This document shows, piece after piece, positions 1-6,033 of a stretch of DNA of 15,640 nucleotides. A program made the position numbers and the translations under genes. Within the stretch, counting starts at the first letter, position 1. The number at the start of each line of letters is the position of its first letter. The stretch lies in the NCBI GenBank assembly GCA_938036585.1, contig CALHQN010000123.1, forward strand, positions 1-15,640. Reading direction: 5' to 3'. This DNA is from an uncultured Campylobacter sp. Its GTDB lineage: Bacteria; Campylobacterota; Campylobacteria; Campylobacterales; Campylobacteraceae. The notes beneath the pieces are model-generated. The model was not told the DNA's origin and searched no databases. It saw nothing but the letters and a program-made list of their open reading frames with translations.

Positions 1-131
1 AGGGCTGGCTGGTAAAATTTTTCTCGGGCGTCTCCTTTCTGCCGAAGGCGCTGCTTCTGGGCGCGATTTTCACGCTCATTTTCGCGCTGATGCCGAGCGG
101 GATTCCAAATTTCATCTACGCGGGATTTTAG
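1..131 (+). CDS. patA: C-terminal end of an MBOAT O-acyltransferase (PatA-like), partial
   Basis: Only the last 43 codons are in the window, in the frame that starts at base 3 and stops at TAG 129-131. They encode a hydrophobic segment (LLLGAIFTLIFALM) followed by PSGIPNFIYAGF. A final transmembrane helix ending in a phenylalanine/tyrosine-rich tail of the form FIYxxF is typical of AlgI/PatA-type MBOAT proteins. These move an acetyl group across the inner membrane for transfer to a polymer. The next gene, a PatB-like SGNH protein, begins on the base after the stop, and an Ape1-like esterase follows. That gene order is the peptidoglycan O-acetylation cluster known from Campylobacter jejuni. 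The family call rests on the tail and the context, since the catalytic histidine region is outside the window. Confidence 0.62.
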   Translation, partial: GWLVKFFSGVSFLPKALLLGAIFTLIFALMPSGIPNFIYAGF

Positions 132-1682
132 ATGGTTAAATTTATTTCGACGATATTTTTTGCACTGATTTTTGCGGCGTTTTTTATGCAAAATTCCTTG
201 ATCTACTATTTGGAGCAGAGATTTCACAACGATTTTGGCTTGGAAGAGGCGCTGCGCGGCAGCTCGTTTGCTAAAGGCGGCGAAATTTACGAAGCTATTA
301 GCGAGCGAGTGCAGGGTTTTATGGATCGCGCGCAGAAGCTCGCCTCGCGGCAGGACTTAGAAGAAAGCGAACGCGACATCGAAATTTCGCGTAAAGCTCA
401 GCCTGAAATTTACGGCGCACAAGATCTGCAAGAAGAGAAAAATTTTAAATCGCAAAATTCCGCGCCGCAAAGCTCTGTTTCTAGCTCTGCGGCAACGGCT
501 TCCGCGCAAAGCCAGGGGCGCGAGGCCGCTATTCAAAATTCTGCGCGCGCGGAGCAGGCGCTGCAAAATTCCGCTACAGATCAGGCTTCAAATTCCGAGC
601 CTAAAATTGCGAAATCACAAGTCGCGGAGCTGCAAAATTTAAACCCTCAAAGTTTCGATCCGAAAAATTCGGAGGCGGAAAATTTCGCTTCTAAAAATGC
701 AGAGCCGCAAAGCACAGAGCCGAAAAATCCCGCGCCTGATAAGATCGCCTCGCTAGAGCCGCAGTTGCGGGAGTTTCAGACGCTGGCAGCGCAGACGCAA
801 ACGGGCGCGGATCTAAATTTAAGCGGTGCAAGCTCTGCAGCCAGCGATCTCTCCGCGCGCGCTTCGTCGTCTGATGATCTAAATTTAAGCGGCGAGGGCT
901 CGGCGGAGCAAAACTCCTCTGCGCCAAATCTTGCGCAAAAGACAGAGCTGTGCGACAGCGGCGCGGGTTGCGAGCTAAACTCCACGGCGCAAAATTTTGC
1001 TTCGCAGGCGGGAGCGAACGCGCCGCAGAGCGCTAAAATTTTACTTACCGCAGACGGCAAGATCCGCCTAAATCAGGGCGACGGCGTGCTTTTTATCGGC
1101 GACAGCCTGATGCAATACGTGGGGATGAACGCTAAGAAATTTTTCCCGAAGCGAAGCCTAAAGGTGATCGATCTTAGCAAGCAATCGACGGGGCTTGCGA
1201 GTAAAAAATCTTTCGATTGGCAAAAAACGCTCGATACCGCGCTTCGCGAAAACGGTGGCGTTAAGCTCGTAGTCGTGCTTCTGGGCGCTAACGACGTCTG
1301 GGAGTACCGCGCAGGCGGCAAGAGCTATGGCATCAAAACGCCGCGCTGGCGGGAGTTTTACGCCTCGAGAGTGCGCGAGATCTACGATACGGCGCACTCG
1401 CACGGCGCGGGGGTGTTTTGGATCGCGATGCCGTGCATGCAAAAGGCCGATTTTGAGGAGAAAATAGAAATTTTAAATAAAATTTACGCGGGCGCCAGCG
1501 AGGAATTCGGCGGGTATTTCATGCAGACGAGCCCTTTCGTGTGCGAAAACGGTAAGTTCAAAACCTACCTAAAAAGAGGCTCCTCTCTCGTGCGCGTGCG
1601 TCAAGACGACGGCATTCACATGAGCAAAGAGGGCTGCGAGAGCGTCGCGAAAGAAATTTTATCAAGGATAGAAGTTGAGTAA
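132..1682 (+). CDS. patB: PatB-like peptidoglycan O-acetyltransferase (SGNH/DUF459) with a long low-complexity linker
   Basis: This 516-residue protein probably transfers acetyl groups to MurNAc in the periplasm together with the MBOAT partner upstream. Residues 3-20 form one hydrophobic helix (signal anchor). Residues ~85-300 are a Gln/Ser/Ala/Asn/Glu-rich linker. Residues ~305-516 form an SGNH hydrolase-like domain: block I is GDSL (323-326, nucleophile S325), block III is GAND (385-388), and block V is DGIH (D493, H496), giving a plausible Ser-His-Asp triad. DUF459-type SGNH domains of PatB and related proteins have this layout. The start ATG directly abuts the upstream TAG, so translation is probably coupled, and the end overlaps the next gene by 8 bases. 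The linker, with short repeats such as DLNLSG (twice) and QNSA, makes the protein much longer than the catalytic domain needs. The domain is clear; the exact PatB assignment is inferred from the neighbours. Confidence 0.82.
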   Translation: MVKFISTIFFALIFAAFFMQNSLIYYLEQRFHNDFGLEEALRGSSFAKGGEIYEAISERVQGFMDRAQKLASRQDLEESERDIEISRKAQPEIYGAQDLQEEKNFKSQNSAPQSSVSSSAATASAQSQGREAAIQNSARAEQALQNSATDQASNSEPKIAKSQVAELQNLNPQSFDPKNSEAENFASKNAEPQSTEPKNPAPDKIASLEPQLREFQTLAAQTQTGADLNLSGASSAASDLSARASSSDDLNLSGEGSAEQNSSAPNLAQKTELCDSGAGCELNSTAQNFASQAGANAPQSAKILLTADGKIRLNQGDGVLFIGDSLMQYVGMNAKKFFPKRSLKVIDLSKQSTGLASKKSFDWQKTLDTALRENGGVKLVVVLLGANDVWEYRAGGKSYGIKTPRWREFYASRVREIYDTAHSHGAGVFWIAMPCMQKADFEEKIEILNKIYAGASEEFGGYFMQTSPFVCENGKFKTYLKRGSSLVRVRQDDGIHMSKEGCESVAKEILSRIEVE

Positions 1683-2712
1683 ATTTATTACGATTTTAAT
1701 GGCCGCCTTGCTGTGCGGATGTGCAGCGCGCGGCGATGCCGCAGGCGGGGCGCCGTATGCGGGGTATGGGGTGAAATTTTTCGGCGATTCGCATCTGGGT
1801 AGTGACGCGCTGATAGATGCTTTTAGGCGGAATTTCTTTGTGCAAAACAGCGTCGGCTTCGTGCCTGCGATGATGCCGAGATACCATGCGAACGAAAACG
1901 TGAGCTTTAAGCAAAAGGGCTTTGAGGTGATCTCGTCTCGCACCGAGCAGGATCCGGACTTCCCGCTTTGCGGCGTGATCGCGACGGCGAAAAACGGCGC
2001 GAGCGTTCAGATCGAGCTAAAGCAACTCAGCGGCGATTTTGAAGTTGAAATTTTACACAAAGACGCGCAGGCGGGCGAAATCTTTAAGGTGCGCGACGCA
2101 AGCGGCAAGAGTCTATATATCTCGCAAAAAGAGCAGGACGCGTGGGAGTATTCGAGATTTAGGCTGAGCTTTCCGATCACGATCACGGCGCTTAGAGACG
2201 GCGCGAAACTGGGCGGGTATAAAATTTACCGCAAAAATGCGCGCTTTGCCGATTCGTGCGCGAGCAACGGAGCGTTTAGCAACATCTACGAAAAGTGGGG
2301 CACGGGCGCTTTCAACAGGGATTTTGCAAAGCTAAAATACAATCTCGTAATTATCGCCTACGGCACCAACGACGCGATGGATCCGCGCTTTGACGAGCAA
2401 AAATTTTATCAGAGCATCCGCGGGCTTATCCGTAGCGTCCATTCTGCAAGCCCCGGTGCAAAAATCCTGCTCGTAGCGCCGCCGCGCAGTCCGAAGGTGC
2501 CGAGCGCTGCCAGGGCTAGCGCCGTGCTAGCCAAGCTCGCGCGCGATGAGGGGACGATGTTTTACGACGTCGCAGGGCTGATGAACGAGGACGGCGGCTG
2601 GAGCGGCTGGCGCAGCATGGGACTCGTGCGCCCCGACGAAATCCATCTGCAAAAAGCGGGCTACGAGCGGATCGGCGCGGCTTTGGCGGGACAGCTGCGC
2701 AGCAAGCTCTAA
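1675..2712 (+). CDS. ape1: Ape1-like O-acetylpeptidoglycan esterase, lipoprotein
   Basis: This 345-residue protein probably removes O-acetyl groups from MurNAc, the reverse of the PatA/PatB reaction. The N-terminus has a lipoprotein signal, with lipobox L-C-G-C ending at C16, so it is likely membrane-anchored on the periplasmic side. The SGNH blocks are widely spaced: GDSH at 37-40 (nucleophile S39), GTND at 230-233, and DEIH with D321 and H324. The ~180 residues between blocks I and III are beta-rich, which fits the carbohydrate-binding (CBM35-like) insertion described for Campylobacter Ape1. The GDSH variant is also found in Neisseria Ape1. The start is TTG at 1675, chosen because AAGG lies about 7 bases upstream and because it yields the complete signal. 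An ATG at 1699 would destroy the positively charged N-terminus. The start sits inside the end of patB, so the two are co-translated. Confidence 0.8.
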   Translation: MSKFITILMAALLCGCAARGDAAGGAPYAGYGVKFFGDSHLGSDALIDAFRRNFFVQNSVGFVPAMMPRYHANENVSFKQKGFEVISSRTEQDPDFPLCGVIATAKNGASVQIELKQLSGDFEVEILHKDAQAGEIFKVRDASGKSLYISQKEQDAWEYSRFRLSFPITITALRDGAKLGGYKIYRKNARFADSCASNGAFSNIYEKWGTGAFNRDFAKLKYNLVIIAYGTNDAMDPRFDEQKFYQSIRGLIRSVHSASPGAKILLVAPPRSPKVPSAARASAVLAKLARDEGTMFYDVAGLMNEDGGWSGWRSMGLVRPDEIHLQKAGYERIGAALAGQLRSKL

Positions 2713-2719
2713 ATTTAAT

Positions 2720-2867
2720 CTTTAAATTTACGCGGCTTGTTGCGAAATTTGCCGCTAAATTTAAAATTTAACGGTAGCAAGCGGGGTTGGATTTGCTCGG
2801 ATTTTGCAGCTAAAATTCGCGCCGCGAAAGTTAAAATCGGAAGCCGCTGCTTTAAATTTACGCGGCT
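2720..2867 (+). repeat. 18-bp direct repeat in the gap between ape1 and the phosphoesterase
   Basis: The word CTTTAAATTTACGCGGCT occurs exactly at 2720-2737 and again at 2850-2867, 130 bases apart, in the non-coding gap 2713-2993. The second copy is flanked by AGCCGC at 2842-2847, which can pair with its GCGGCT end. The rest of the gap holds several further AAATTT words and no convincing gene. An 86-codon open frame covers it but has no ribosome site and a composition made up of the repeats. Confidence 0.55.
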
Positions 2868-2993
2868 GCGGCTCGGAGCATCGATTGCGATCTACACGAC
2901 GCAGCGGGTAAATTTAGCGCTTAAAATTCCATTCGCACGGGTTGCGGCAAAGTGCGGCGAGTTAAATTTAAAGAGAAGCAAAAAAGGAAGCAG

Positions 2994-3704
2994 ATGATAT
3001 ATCTTTGCGGCGATACGCACGGCATAAACGAGATCGGCAAAATCACGGGCAAAGCCTTTACTAGCGGGCTTGGCGCCGATGATTTCGTCATCGTGCTCGG
3101 GGATTTCGGGCTATTTCGGAGCGAGCGGATAAATGAGCTTCTAGCGCGTAAAAATATAGAAAGATATTTCCCAGCCACGCTTCTTTTTATCGACGGCAAC
3201 CACGAAAATTTCGATATGTTGGATAAGCTGCCGCGCAAGCGAAAATTTGGCGACACCGTGGGCGTAGGCGGCGAAAACATATTTTGGCTGCGACGCGGCG
3301 AAATTTACGAGATCGCGGGGCGGCGCTTTTTATGCTTCGGTGGTGCGCTTAGCGTCGATAAGGCGCATCGGATACCGAGGCTTAGCTGGTGGGCGCGCGA
3401 GATTCCGAGCGAGGAGGAGTTTAGCTACGCGATGCGAAATGCGCGCGATTTCATCGCCGCGGGCGGACGGATCGATGCGGTGCTAAGCCACACGGCGCCG
3501 GGGTTTGCGATGAAATTTTTAAAAGAATACCTCTGGTGCGGCAAAAGTACTTTCGATAAAACGTCTGAGTATTTAGAGAGAATCTTTGAGCTCGTAAGGC
3601 CTGAGCGGTGGTATTTCGAACACTTTCACGGCGATAAGAAATTCCACGCGCGCGGCTGCGATTTTTATCTCTGCTACGATAAAATTTTAAAATTTAAGGA
3701 CTAG
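2994..3704 (+). CDS. Calcineurin-like metallophosphoesterase
   Basis: This 236-residue cytoplasmic protein (no signal or membrane segment) carries the metal-binding motifs of the calcineurin-like phosphoesterase superfamily in order: D7-x-H9 (GDTHG), GD at 36-37 (GDFG), GNHE at 68-71, SH at 165-166 (LSHTAPG) and H210-x-H212 (EHFHGD). All expected metal ligands are present, so it should be an active di-metal phosphoesterase. The substrate (phosphoprotein, nucleotide or other phosphoester) cannot be told from sequence. The start is the ATG at 2994, preceded three bases earlier by AAGGAAG. The open frame continues upstream to 2952, but those codons lie in repeat-like DNA. It is probably a separate unit from the pat/ape genes, given the 281-base gap. 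A weak hairpin with arms GCGAAATT 3721-3728 and AATTTCGC 3749-3756 follows the stop. Confidence 0.85.
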   Translation: MIYLCGDTHGINEIGKITGKAFTSGLGADDFVIVLGDFGLFRSERINELLARKNIERYFPATLLFIDGNHENFDMLDKLPRKRKFGDTVGVGGENIFWLRRGEIYEIAGRRFLCFGGALSVDKAHRIPRLSWWAREIPSEEEFSYAMRNARDFIAAGGRIDAVLSHTAPGFAMKFLKEYLWCGKSTFDKTSEYLERIFELVRPERWYFEHFHGDKKFHARGCDFYLCYDKILKFKD

Positions 3705-3823
3705 CCTTAAGCCCGCGGCAGCGAAATTCCAAGCTTTGCAAACGACGAAATTTCGCTCATAAATTTTTAAATGCTGAGGCGCGTGAAATTGAGCCTTTAT
3801 ATTAAAATTTAAGCTAGTTCTGC

Positions 3824-3829
3824 TAGAAT
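3824..3829 (+). promoter_or_regulatory. -10 promoter element for the SelW-like gene
   Basis: TAGAAT is preceded by TGC (extended -10, TGCTAGAAT at 3821-3829), in an A/T-rich stretch. The start of transcription would fall near 3836, giving a leader of about 20 bases. The Shine-Dalgarno AAAGGA (3845-3850) lies 6 bases before the ATG. No -35 box is evident, as is usual in Campylobacter. Confidence 0.5.
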
Positions 3830-3856
3830 GTGGCACTTTTTTAGAAAGGAATAAAG

Positions 3857-4090
3857 ATGAAGGTTGTAATTACTTATTGTAATTCTTGATCTTATAGACC
3901 GCAAGCTCTCCGTGTGAGAGATGAAATAACGAGCGTCTATAAGGATGCGGTTGTCGAGTTAGCCCCTGGTGGCAGCGGAGACTTTCTAGTAGAAGTTGAC
4001 GGCAGAAAGCTTTTCTTCAATAAAGATTTTGCTAAGCCTCGTTTCCCAAGTGAAGGTGAAATTTTAAATCTAATTAAAGTTGCAGCCTAG
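3857..4090 (+). CDS. SelW-like selenoprotein (Rdx family, CxxU motif), TGA codon 11 = selenocysteine
   Basis: The frame from ATG 3857 to TAG 4088-4090 contains one internal TGA (3887-3889). With TGA read as selenocysteine (U), the product is 77 residues and begins MKVVITYCNSUSYRPQALR. The C8-N9-S10-U11 motif after a first beta strand, the following YRPQA helix, and the later GGSGDFLVEVDGRKLFFNK and RFPSEGEI segments match the SelT/SelW/SelH (Rdx) family, small thioredoxin-fold redox proteins in the cytosol. The length is normal for bacterial SelW-like proteins. Supporting signals are a good Shine-Dalgarno, an extended -10, a SECIS-like hairpin directly after the TGA, and a strong terminator 7 bases after the stop. 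Only 24 of 77 codons end in G or C (hand count), far fewer than in neighbouring genes. The alternative, a 10-residue peptide or a pseudogene, is unlikely because coding character continues after the TGA and a SECIS is present. Confidence 0.9.
3887..3944 (+). promoter_or_regulatory. Bacterial SECIS element for selenocysteine insertion
   Basis: Right after the TGA, CTTATAGAC (3891-3899) pairs perfectly with GTCTATAAG (3935-3943), extendable by a U-G pair at 3890/3944. Inside this, CTCTC (3906-3910) pairs with GAGAG (3916-3920), closing a five-base loop CGTGT. The G at 3912 is the second loop base and lies 22 bases after the TGA. This fits the published bacterial SECIS consensus: hairpin just downstream of UGA within the coding region, small apical loop, and G among its first two bases, for SelB binding. 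It was seen by eye and the fold was not computed. Confidence 0.82.
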
Positions 4091-4096
4091 CTCAAA

Positions 4097-4137
4097 GCCC
4101 GAAAGCGGGTCGCAAGATTTGCTTTCGGGCGTTTTTT
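4097..4137 (+). terminator. Rho-independent terminator of the SelW-like gene
   Basis: GCCCGAAAGC (4097-4106) pairs perfectly with GCTTTCGGGC (4121-4130) around a 14-base loop, followed by G and TTTTTT (4132-4137). It lies 7 bases after the TAG stop, so the selenoprotein gene is transcribed as a single-gene unit. Confidence 0.88.
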
Positions 4138-4327
4138 ATACTCAAATTTCAAATCCGTAAATTTAATCGTAAAACCATCCTAAATTTGCCAGATCGGCGC
4201 TACGCAAAATTTAGATTAAATGATCCACGCTGCGGCAAATTCGAAAAGCCATTTTAATCAAAATTTACGCGACGATCGCGGTTTAAATTTATCGCTCGGA
4301 GTTTATAAATTTCAAAAGAAAGAGGAA

Positions 4328-4355
4328 TTTTTGCGAAATCAAAATTTCGCAAAAA
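4328..4355 (-). terminator. Hairpin beyond the efp stop, possible weak terminator
   Basis: TTTTTGCGAAAT (4328-4339) and ATTTCGCAAAAA (4344-4355) form a 12-bp perfect stem with a 4-base loop. On the minus strand it lies just after the efp stop and the C10 run. No clean T-run follows beyond the stem itself, so termination strength is uncertain. The rest of 4138-4327 holds only scattered AAATTT words and no gene. Confidence 0.4.
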
Positions 4356-4357
4356 CA

Positions 4358-4367
4358 GGGGGGGGGG
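4358..4367 (+). repeat. Homopolymeric G10 tract next to the efp stop codon
   Basis: Ten consecutive G residues (C10 in the efp transcript) start one base beyond the efp stop codon. It is the longest mononucleotide G run in the window. G/C tracts of this length are the classical slipped-strand phase-variation sites of Campylobacter, but this one is outside any convincing coding frame. Confidence 0.8.
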
Positions 4368-4368
4368 A

Positions 4369-4935
4369 TTATTTATTTGCGCGCTCGATATACTCGCCGC
4401 GGACGGTGTCAACGCGGATGACCTCGCCTTCGAGTACGTGAAATGGGATCTGTACCACGGCGCCGGTCTCAAGCGTGGCGGGCTTTTTGTTGCTGCCCTG
4501 CGTATCGCCGCGGAAATTCGGCGCGGTTTCTACGATCTTAAGCTCCACGACCTGCGGAACCTCGACGCCGATCGCTTTGCCGTTATAAAACATAATGTCC
4601 ACCATCATGCCGTCAAGCATCCATTTTTTCGCCTCGCCCACGTCCTCATCGCTGATCGCGATCTGTTCGTAACTATCGGTATCCATGAACTGACACGCTT
4701 CGCCGTCGTCGTAGAGATACTGCATCTGCTTATCTTCGAGGTTTGGCGCCTCGCATTTATCGCCCGCGTGGAAGGTCTTTTCAAGCACCTTGCCATCGAT
4801 GAAAGATTTTATTTTAACGCGCACGAAAGCTGGCCCTTTTCCCGGTTTTACGTGTTGGTATTCTATGATTTTAAACGGAATTCCGTCCACCTCGATTTTT
4901 AGACCTTTTTTTAGATCGCCCATTGAATAAGCCAT
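4369..4935 (-). CDS. efp: Translation elongation factor P
   Basis: This 188-residue cytoplasmic protein binds ribosomes stalled at polyproline and stimulates peptide bond formation. The N-terminal KOW-like domain (1-65) carries the loop PGKG (31-34), whose lysine K33 is the site modified in many bacteria. The two OB-type domains follow, and the C-terminal signature [23 protein letters not shown] is split by no gap and ends in GEYIERANK. Length matches the family (about 185-190). The start is the ATG at 4935, which has TAAGGAG a few bases upstream. The open frame runs further to 5037, but that would cross the promoter. The gene is transcribed from its own promoter (-10 at 4964-4969), divergent from the DsbC-like gene. 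No EF-P modification enzyme gene is in the window. Confidence 0.97.
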   Translation of the reverse strand: MAYSMGDLKKGLKIEVDGIPFKIIEYQHVKPGKGPAFVRVKIKSFIDGKVLEKTFHAGDKCEAPNLEDKQMQYLYDDGEACQFMDTDSYEQIAISDEDVGEAKKWMLDGMMVDIMFYNGKAIGVEVPQVVELKIVETAPNFRGDTQGSNKKPATLETGAVVQIPFHVLEGEVIRVDTVRGEYIERANK

Positions 4936-4963
4936 AAATTTCTCCTTAAATTGATAGGGCGCG

Positions 4964-4969
4964 ATTATA
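4964..4969 (-). promoter_or_regulatory. -10 promoter element for efp
   Basis: On the minus strand the sequence reads TGTTATAATCGC, a perfect TATAAT hexamer, placing the transcript start near 4957, about 22 bases before the efp ATG. No -35 is obvious. Confidence 0.7.
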
Positions 4970-4990
4970 ACAAATTTTATTTTAAATTGA

Positions 4991-4996
4991 TATAAT
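4991..4996 (+). promoter_or_regulatory. -10 promoter element for the DsbC-like gene
   Basis: Perfect TATAAT in the context TTGATATAATTGG, with the start of transcription near 5003 and a strong ribosome site (AAGGGGAGGG, 5009-5018) before the ATG at 5024. It is back to back with the efp promoter, the two -10 boxes being only 21 bases apart. Confidence 0.7.
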
Positions 4997-5023
4997 TGGC
5001 GAAATTTTAAGGGGAGGGAAGCT

Positions 5024-5764
5024 ATGAAAAAAATCATCTACGTTTTGGCTGCGTGTGCGGCTTTTGTGCTCGGTGCGAATGCGAACGAAGCGGAATTCGT
5101 AAAAAACCTAAAGCAAAGTCTAAATGATAAAAACGCTCAGCTCATCTCGATCGACAAGCTAAACTCGCTAAACGGGCTAAATTTGCTGATCGTCCGCTCG
5201 GGCGATAAAAAAGAGGCGTTTTTGGCTAGCGACGACGGCAAAAGCCTAGTGGCGGTAACAGAGGAGCCTAAGCTTGCAGACGCGGCGGATGCGGCGCTGT
5301 TTAAGATGAGAACTCAAATTTTAAAGGACACCAGGGACGCCGCCGCACTTGAGCTGTTAAAGAGCATAGATCCTGAGAGATTTGCCTATATCGAGTCGTT
5401 TGATAAAAACAATCCCTTCGTGACCTACATCGTGGGCGATCCGGAGTGCCCGTATTGCGCCGAGGAGATGAAGAGGATCACGAAGCACCTTCGCAACAGC
5501 AACGTAAAATTGATCTTTGCGCCGGTGCACGGCAAGAGTGCGTTTATCAAATCGGCGCTGGTTTTAAAGCAGTTGAAGGCTCTCTCGCCGAGCGATCAAA
5601 AGGGCGCGATCGACGTGATCGAGAAATACTACGACAAGGACGTGCAGGTAAGCGATGCGGACGTCTCAAAAGCCGAGCTTGACGCCGTGTATGCGGACAC
5701 CAAGACGCTCTTTTCCAAAGGCGTGATCAAATCGGTGCCATACGTGATCAAGGTGAAAAAATAG
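5024..5764 (+). CDS. Periplasmic DsbC/DsbG-like thiol-disulfide protein (CPYC)
   Basis: This 246-residue protein has a signal peptide (residues 1-20, cleavage after GANA), so it acts in the periplasm. Residues ~21-90 resemble the small N-terminal domain of DsbC/DsbG, including a [20 protein letters not shown] beta hairpin. A linker helix follows. Residues ~128-246 form a thioredoxin fold with active site C142-P-Y-C145 and the cis-proline loop S-V-P239. The length and two-domain layout match disulfide isomerases or reductases of the DsbC/DsbG class. The CPYC dipeptide is that of DsbG rather than the CGYC of DsbC. The likely role is isomerising or reducing wrongly formed disulfides, or protecting cysteines from oxidation. 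The partner reductase (DsbD/CcdA) is not in the window. It has its own promoter and terminator. Confidence 0.85.
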   Translation: MKKIIYVLAACAAFVLGANANEAEFVKNLKQSLNDKNAQLISIDKLNSLNGLNLLIVRSGDKKEAFLASDDGKSLVAVTEEPKLADAADAALFKMRTQILKDTRDAAALELLKSIDPERFAYIESFDKNNPFVTYIVGDPECPYCAEEMKRITKHLRNSNVKLIFAPVHGKSAFIKSALVLKQLKALSPSDQKGAIDVIEKYYDKDVQVSDADVSKAELDAVYADTKTLFSKGVIKSVPYVIKVKK

Positions 5765-5782
5765 TCTAAATTTGAGGAATTT

Positions 5783-5866
5783 ATGGCGCGAGGTTTATGC
5801 GCGAGCAGCGCGAGTTTGCTTGCGGTAGTGCAAGTCGCGCGCAGCGCAGTCGTCCGCGCGAGCTGA
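5783..5866 (+). CDS. Possible 27-codon small ORF after the DsbC-like gene
   Basis: An ATG at 5783 is preceded 4 bases earlier by GAGGAA, and the frame runs to TGA 5864-5866. It encodes a small, basic, Ala/Ser/Val-rich peptide (MARGLCASSASLLAVV at its start). It ends just before the hairpin that terminates the transcript. The DNA is built of GCGCGAGC-like repeats, and no relative is recognised, so this may be chance. Confidence 0.2.
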   Translation: MARGLCASSASLLAVVQVARSAVVRAS

Positions 5867-5875
5867 AATTTCACA

Positions 5876-5916
5876 AAATTCCACCGCTTTAAAATTTCAA
5901 GCGGCGGAATTTTATA
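5876..5916 (+). terminator. Terminator of the DsbC-like gene
   Basis: AAATTCC-A-CCGCTT (5876-5889) pairs with AAGCGG-C-GGAATTT (5899-5912) with a single internal mismatch, followed by a T/A-rich end (TATATT). It lies about 110 bases after the stop codon. Confidence 0.6.
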
Positions 5917-5966
5917 TTGATTGTAGCCCGGCAATTCTAAATTTAAGGCGATACATGTTCTAAAAG

Positions 5967-5993
5967 CACGCCCAAGCGATTTGCTTGGGCGTG
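5967..5993 (-). terminator. Terminator of the DUF234 gene (possibly bidirectional)
   Basis: CACGCCCAAGC (5967-5977) and GCTTGGGCGTG (5983-5993) form an 11-bp perfect stem with a five-base loop. On the minus strand it follows the DUF234 stop by about 40 bases and is followed by CTTTTAG. It may also stop read-through from the left. Confidence 0.7.
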
Positions 5994-6033
5994 TAATTAT
6001 ATGCGCTACCATCGGGCTTTTTTAGCGCGCAGT

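Noticed and set aside
691..1060. Minus-strand open frames within the patB linker
   Set aside because: They are shadows of the low-complexity linker, without ribosome sites or family resemblance.
2952..2993. Earlier ATG for the phosphoesterase (14 extra basic residues)
   Set aside because: The ATG at 2994 has AAGGAAG at ideal spacing and starts right at the conserved first strand; the upstream codons lie in repeat-like DNA.
2737..2997. 86-codon open frame on the plus strand between ape1 and the phosphoesterase
   Set aside because: It has no ribosome site, its residues follow from AAATTT/GCGGC repeats, and it overlaps the well-supported start of the phosphoesterase.
3857..4090. Reading the TGA-interrupted gene as a pseudogene
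   Set aside because: Only the TGA interrupts it, exactly at the U position of a CxxU family, and a SECIS hairpin, promoter and terminator are intact.
4220..4441. 73-codon plus-strand open frame that spans the G10 tract and runs into efp
   Set aside because: It lacks a ribosome site and recognisable protein character and is antisense to efp at its end. The tract itself is kept as a finding.
4438..4902. 154-codon plus-strand open frame inside efp
   Set aside because: It is the antisense shadow of efp, a strongly conserved gene.
4936..5037. N-terminal extension of EF-P to 5037
   Set aside because: It would cross the efp -10 box and ribosome site, and EF-P homologues begin at the [11 protein letters not shown] position.
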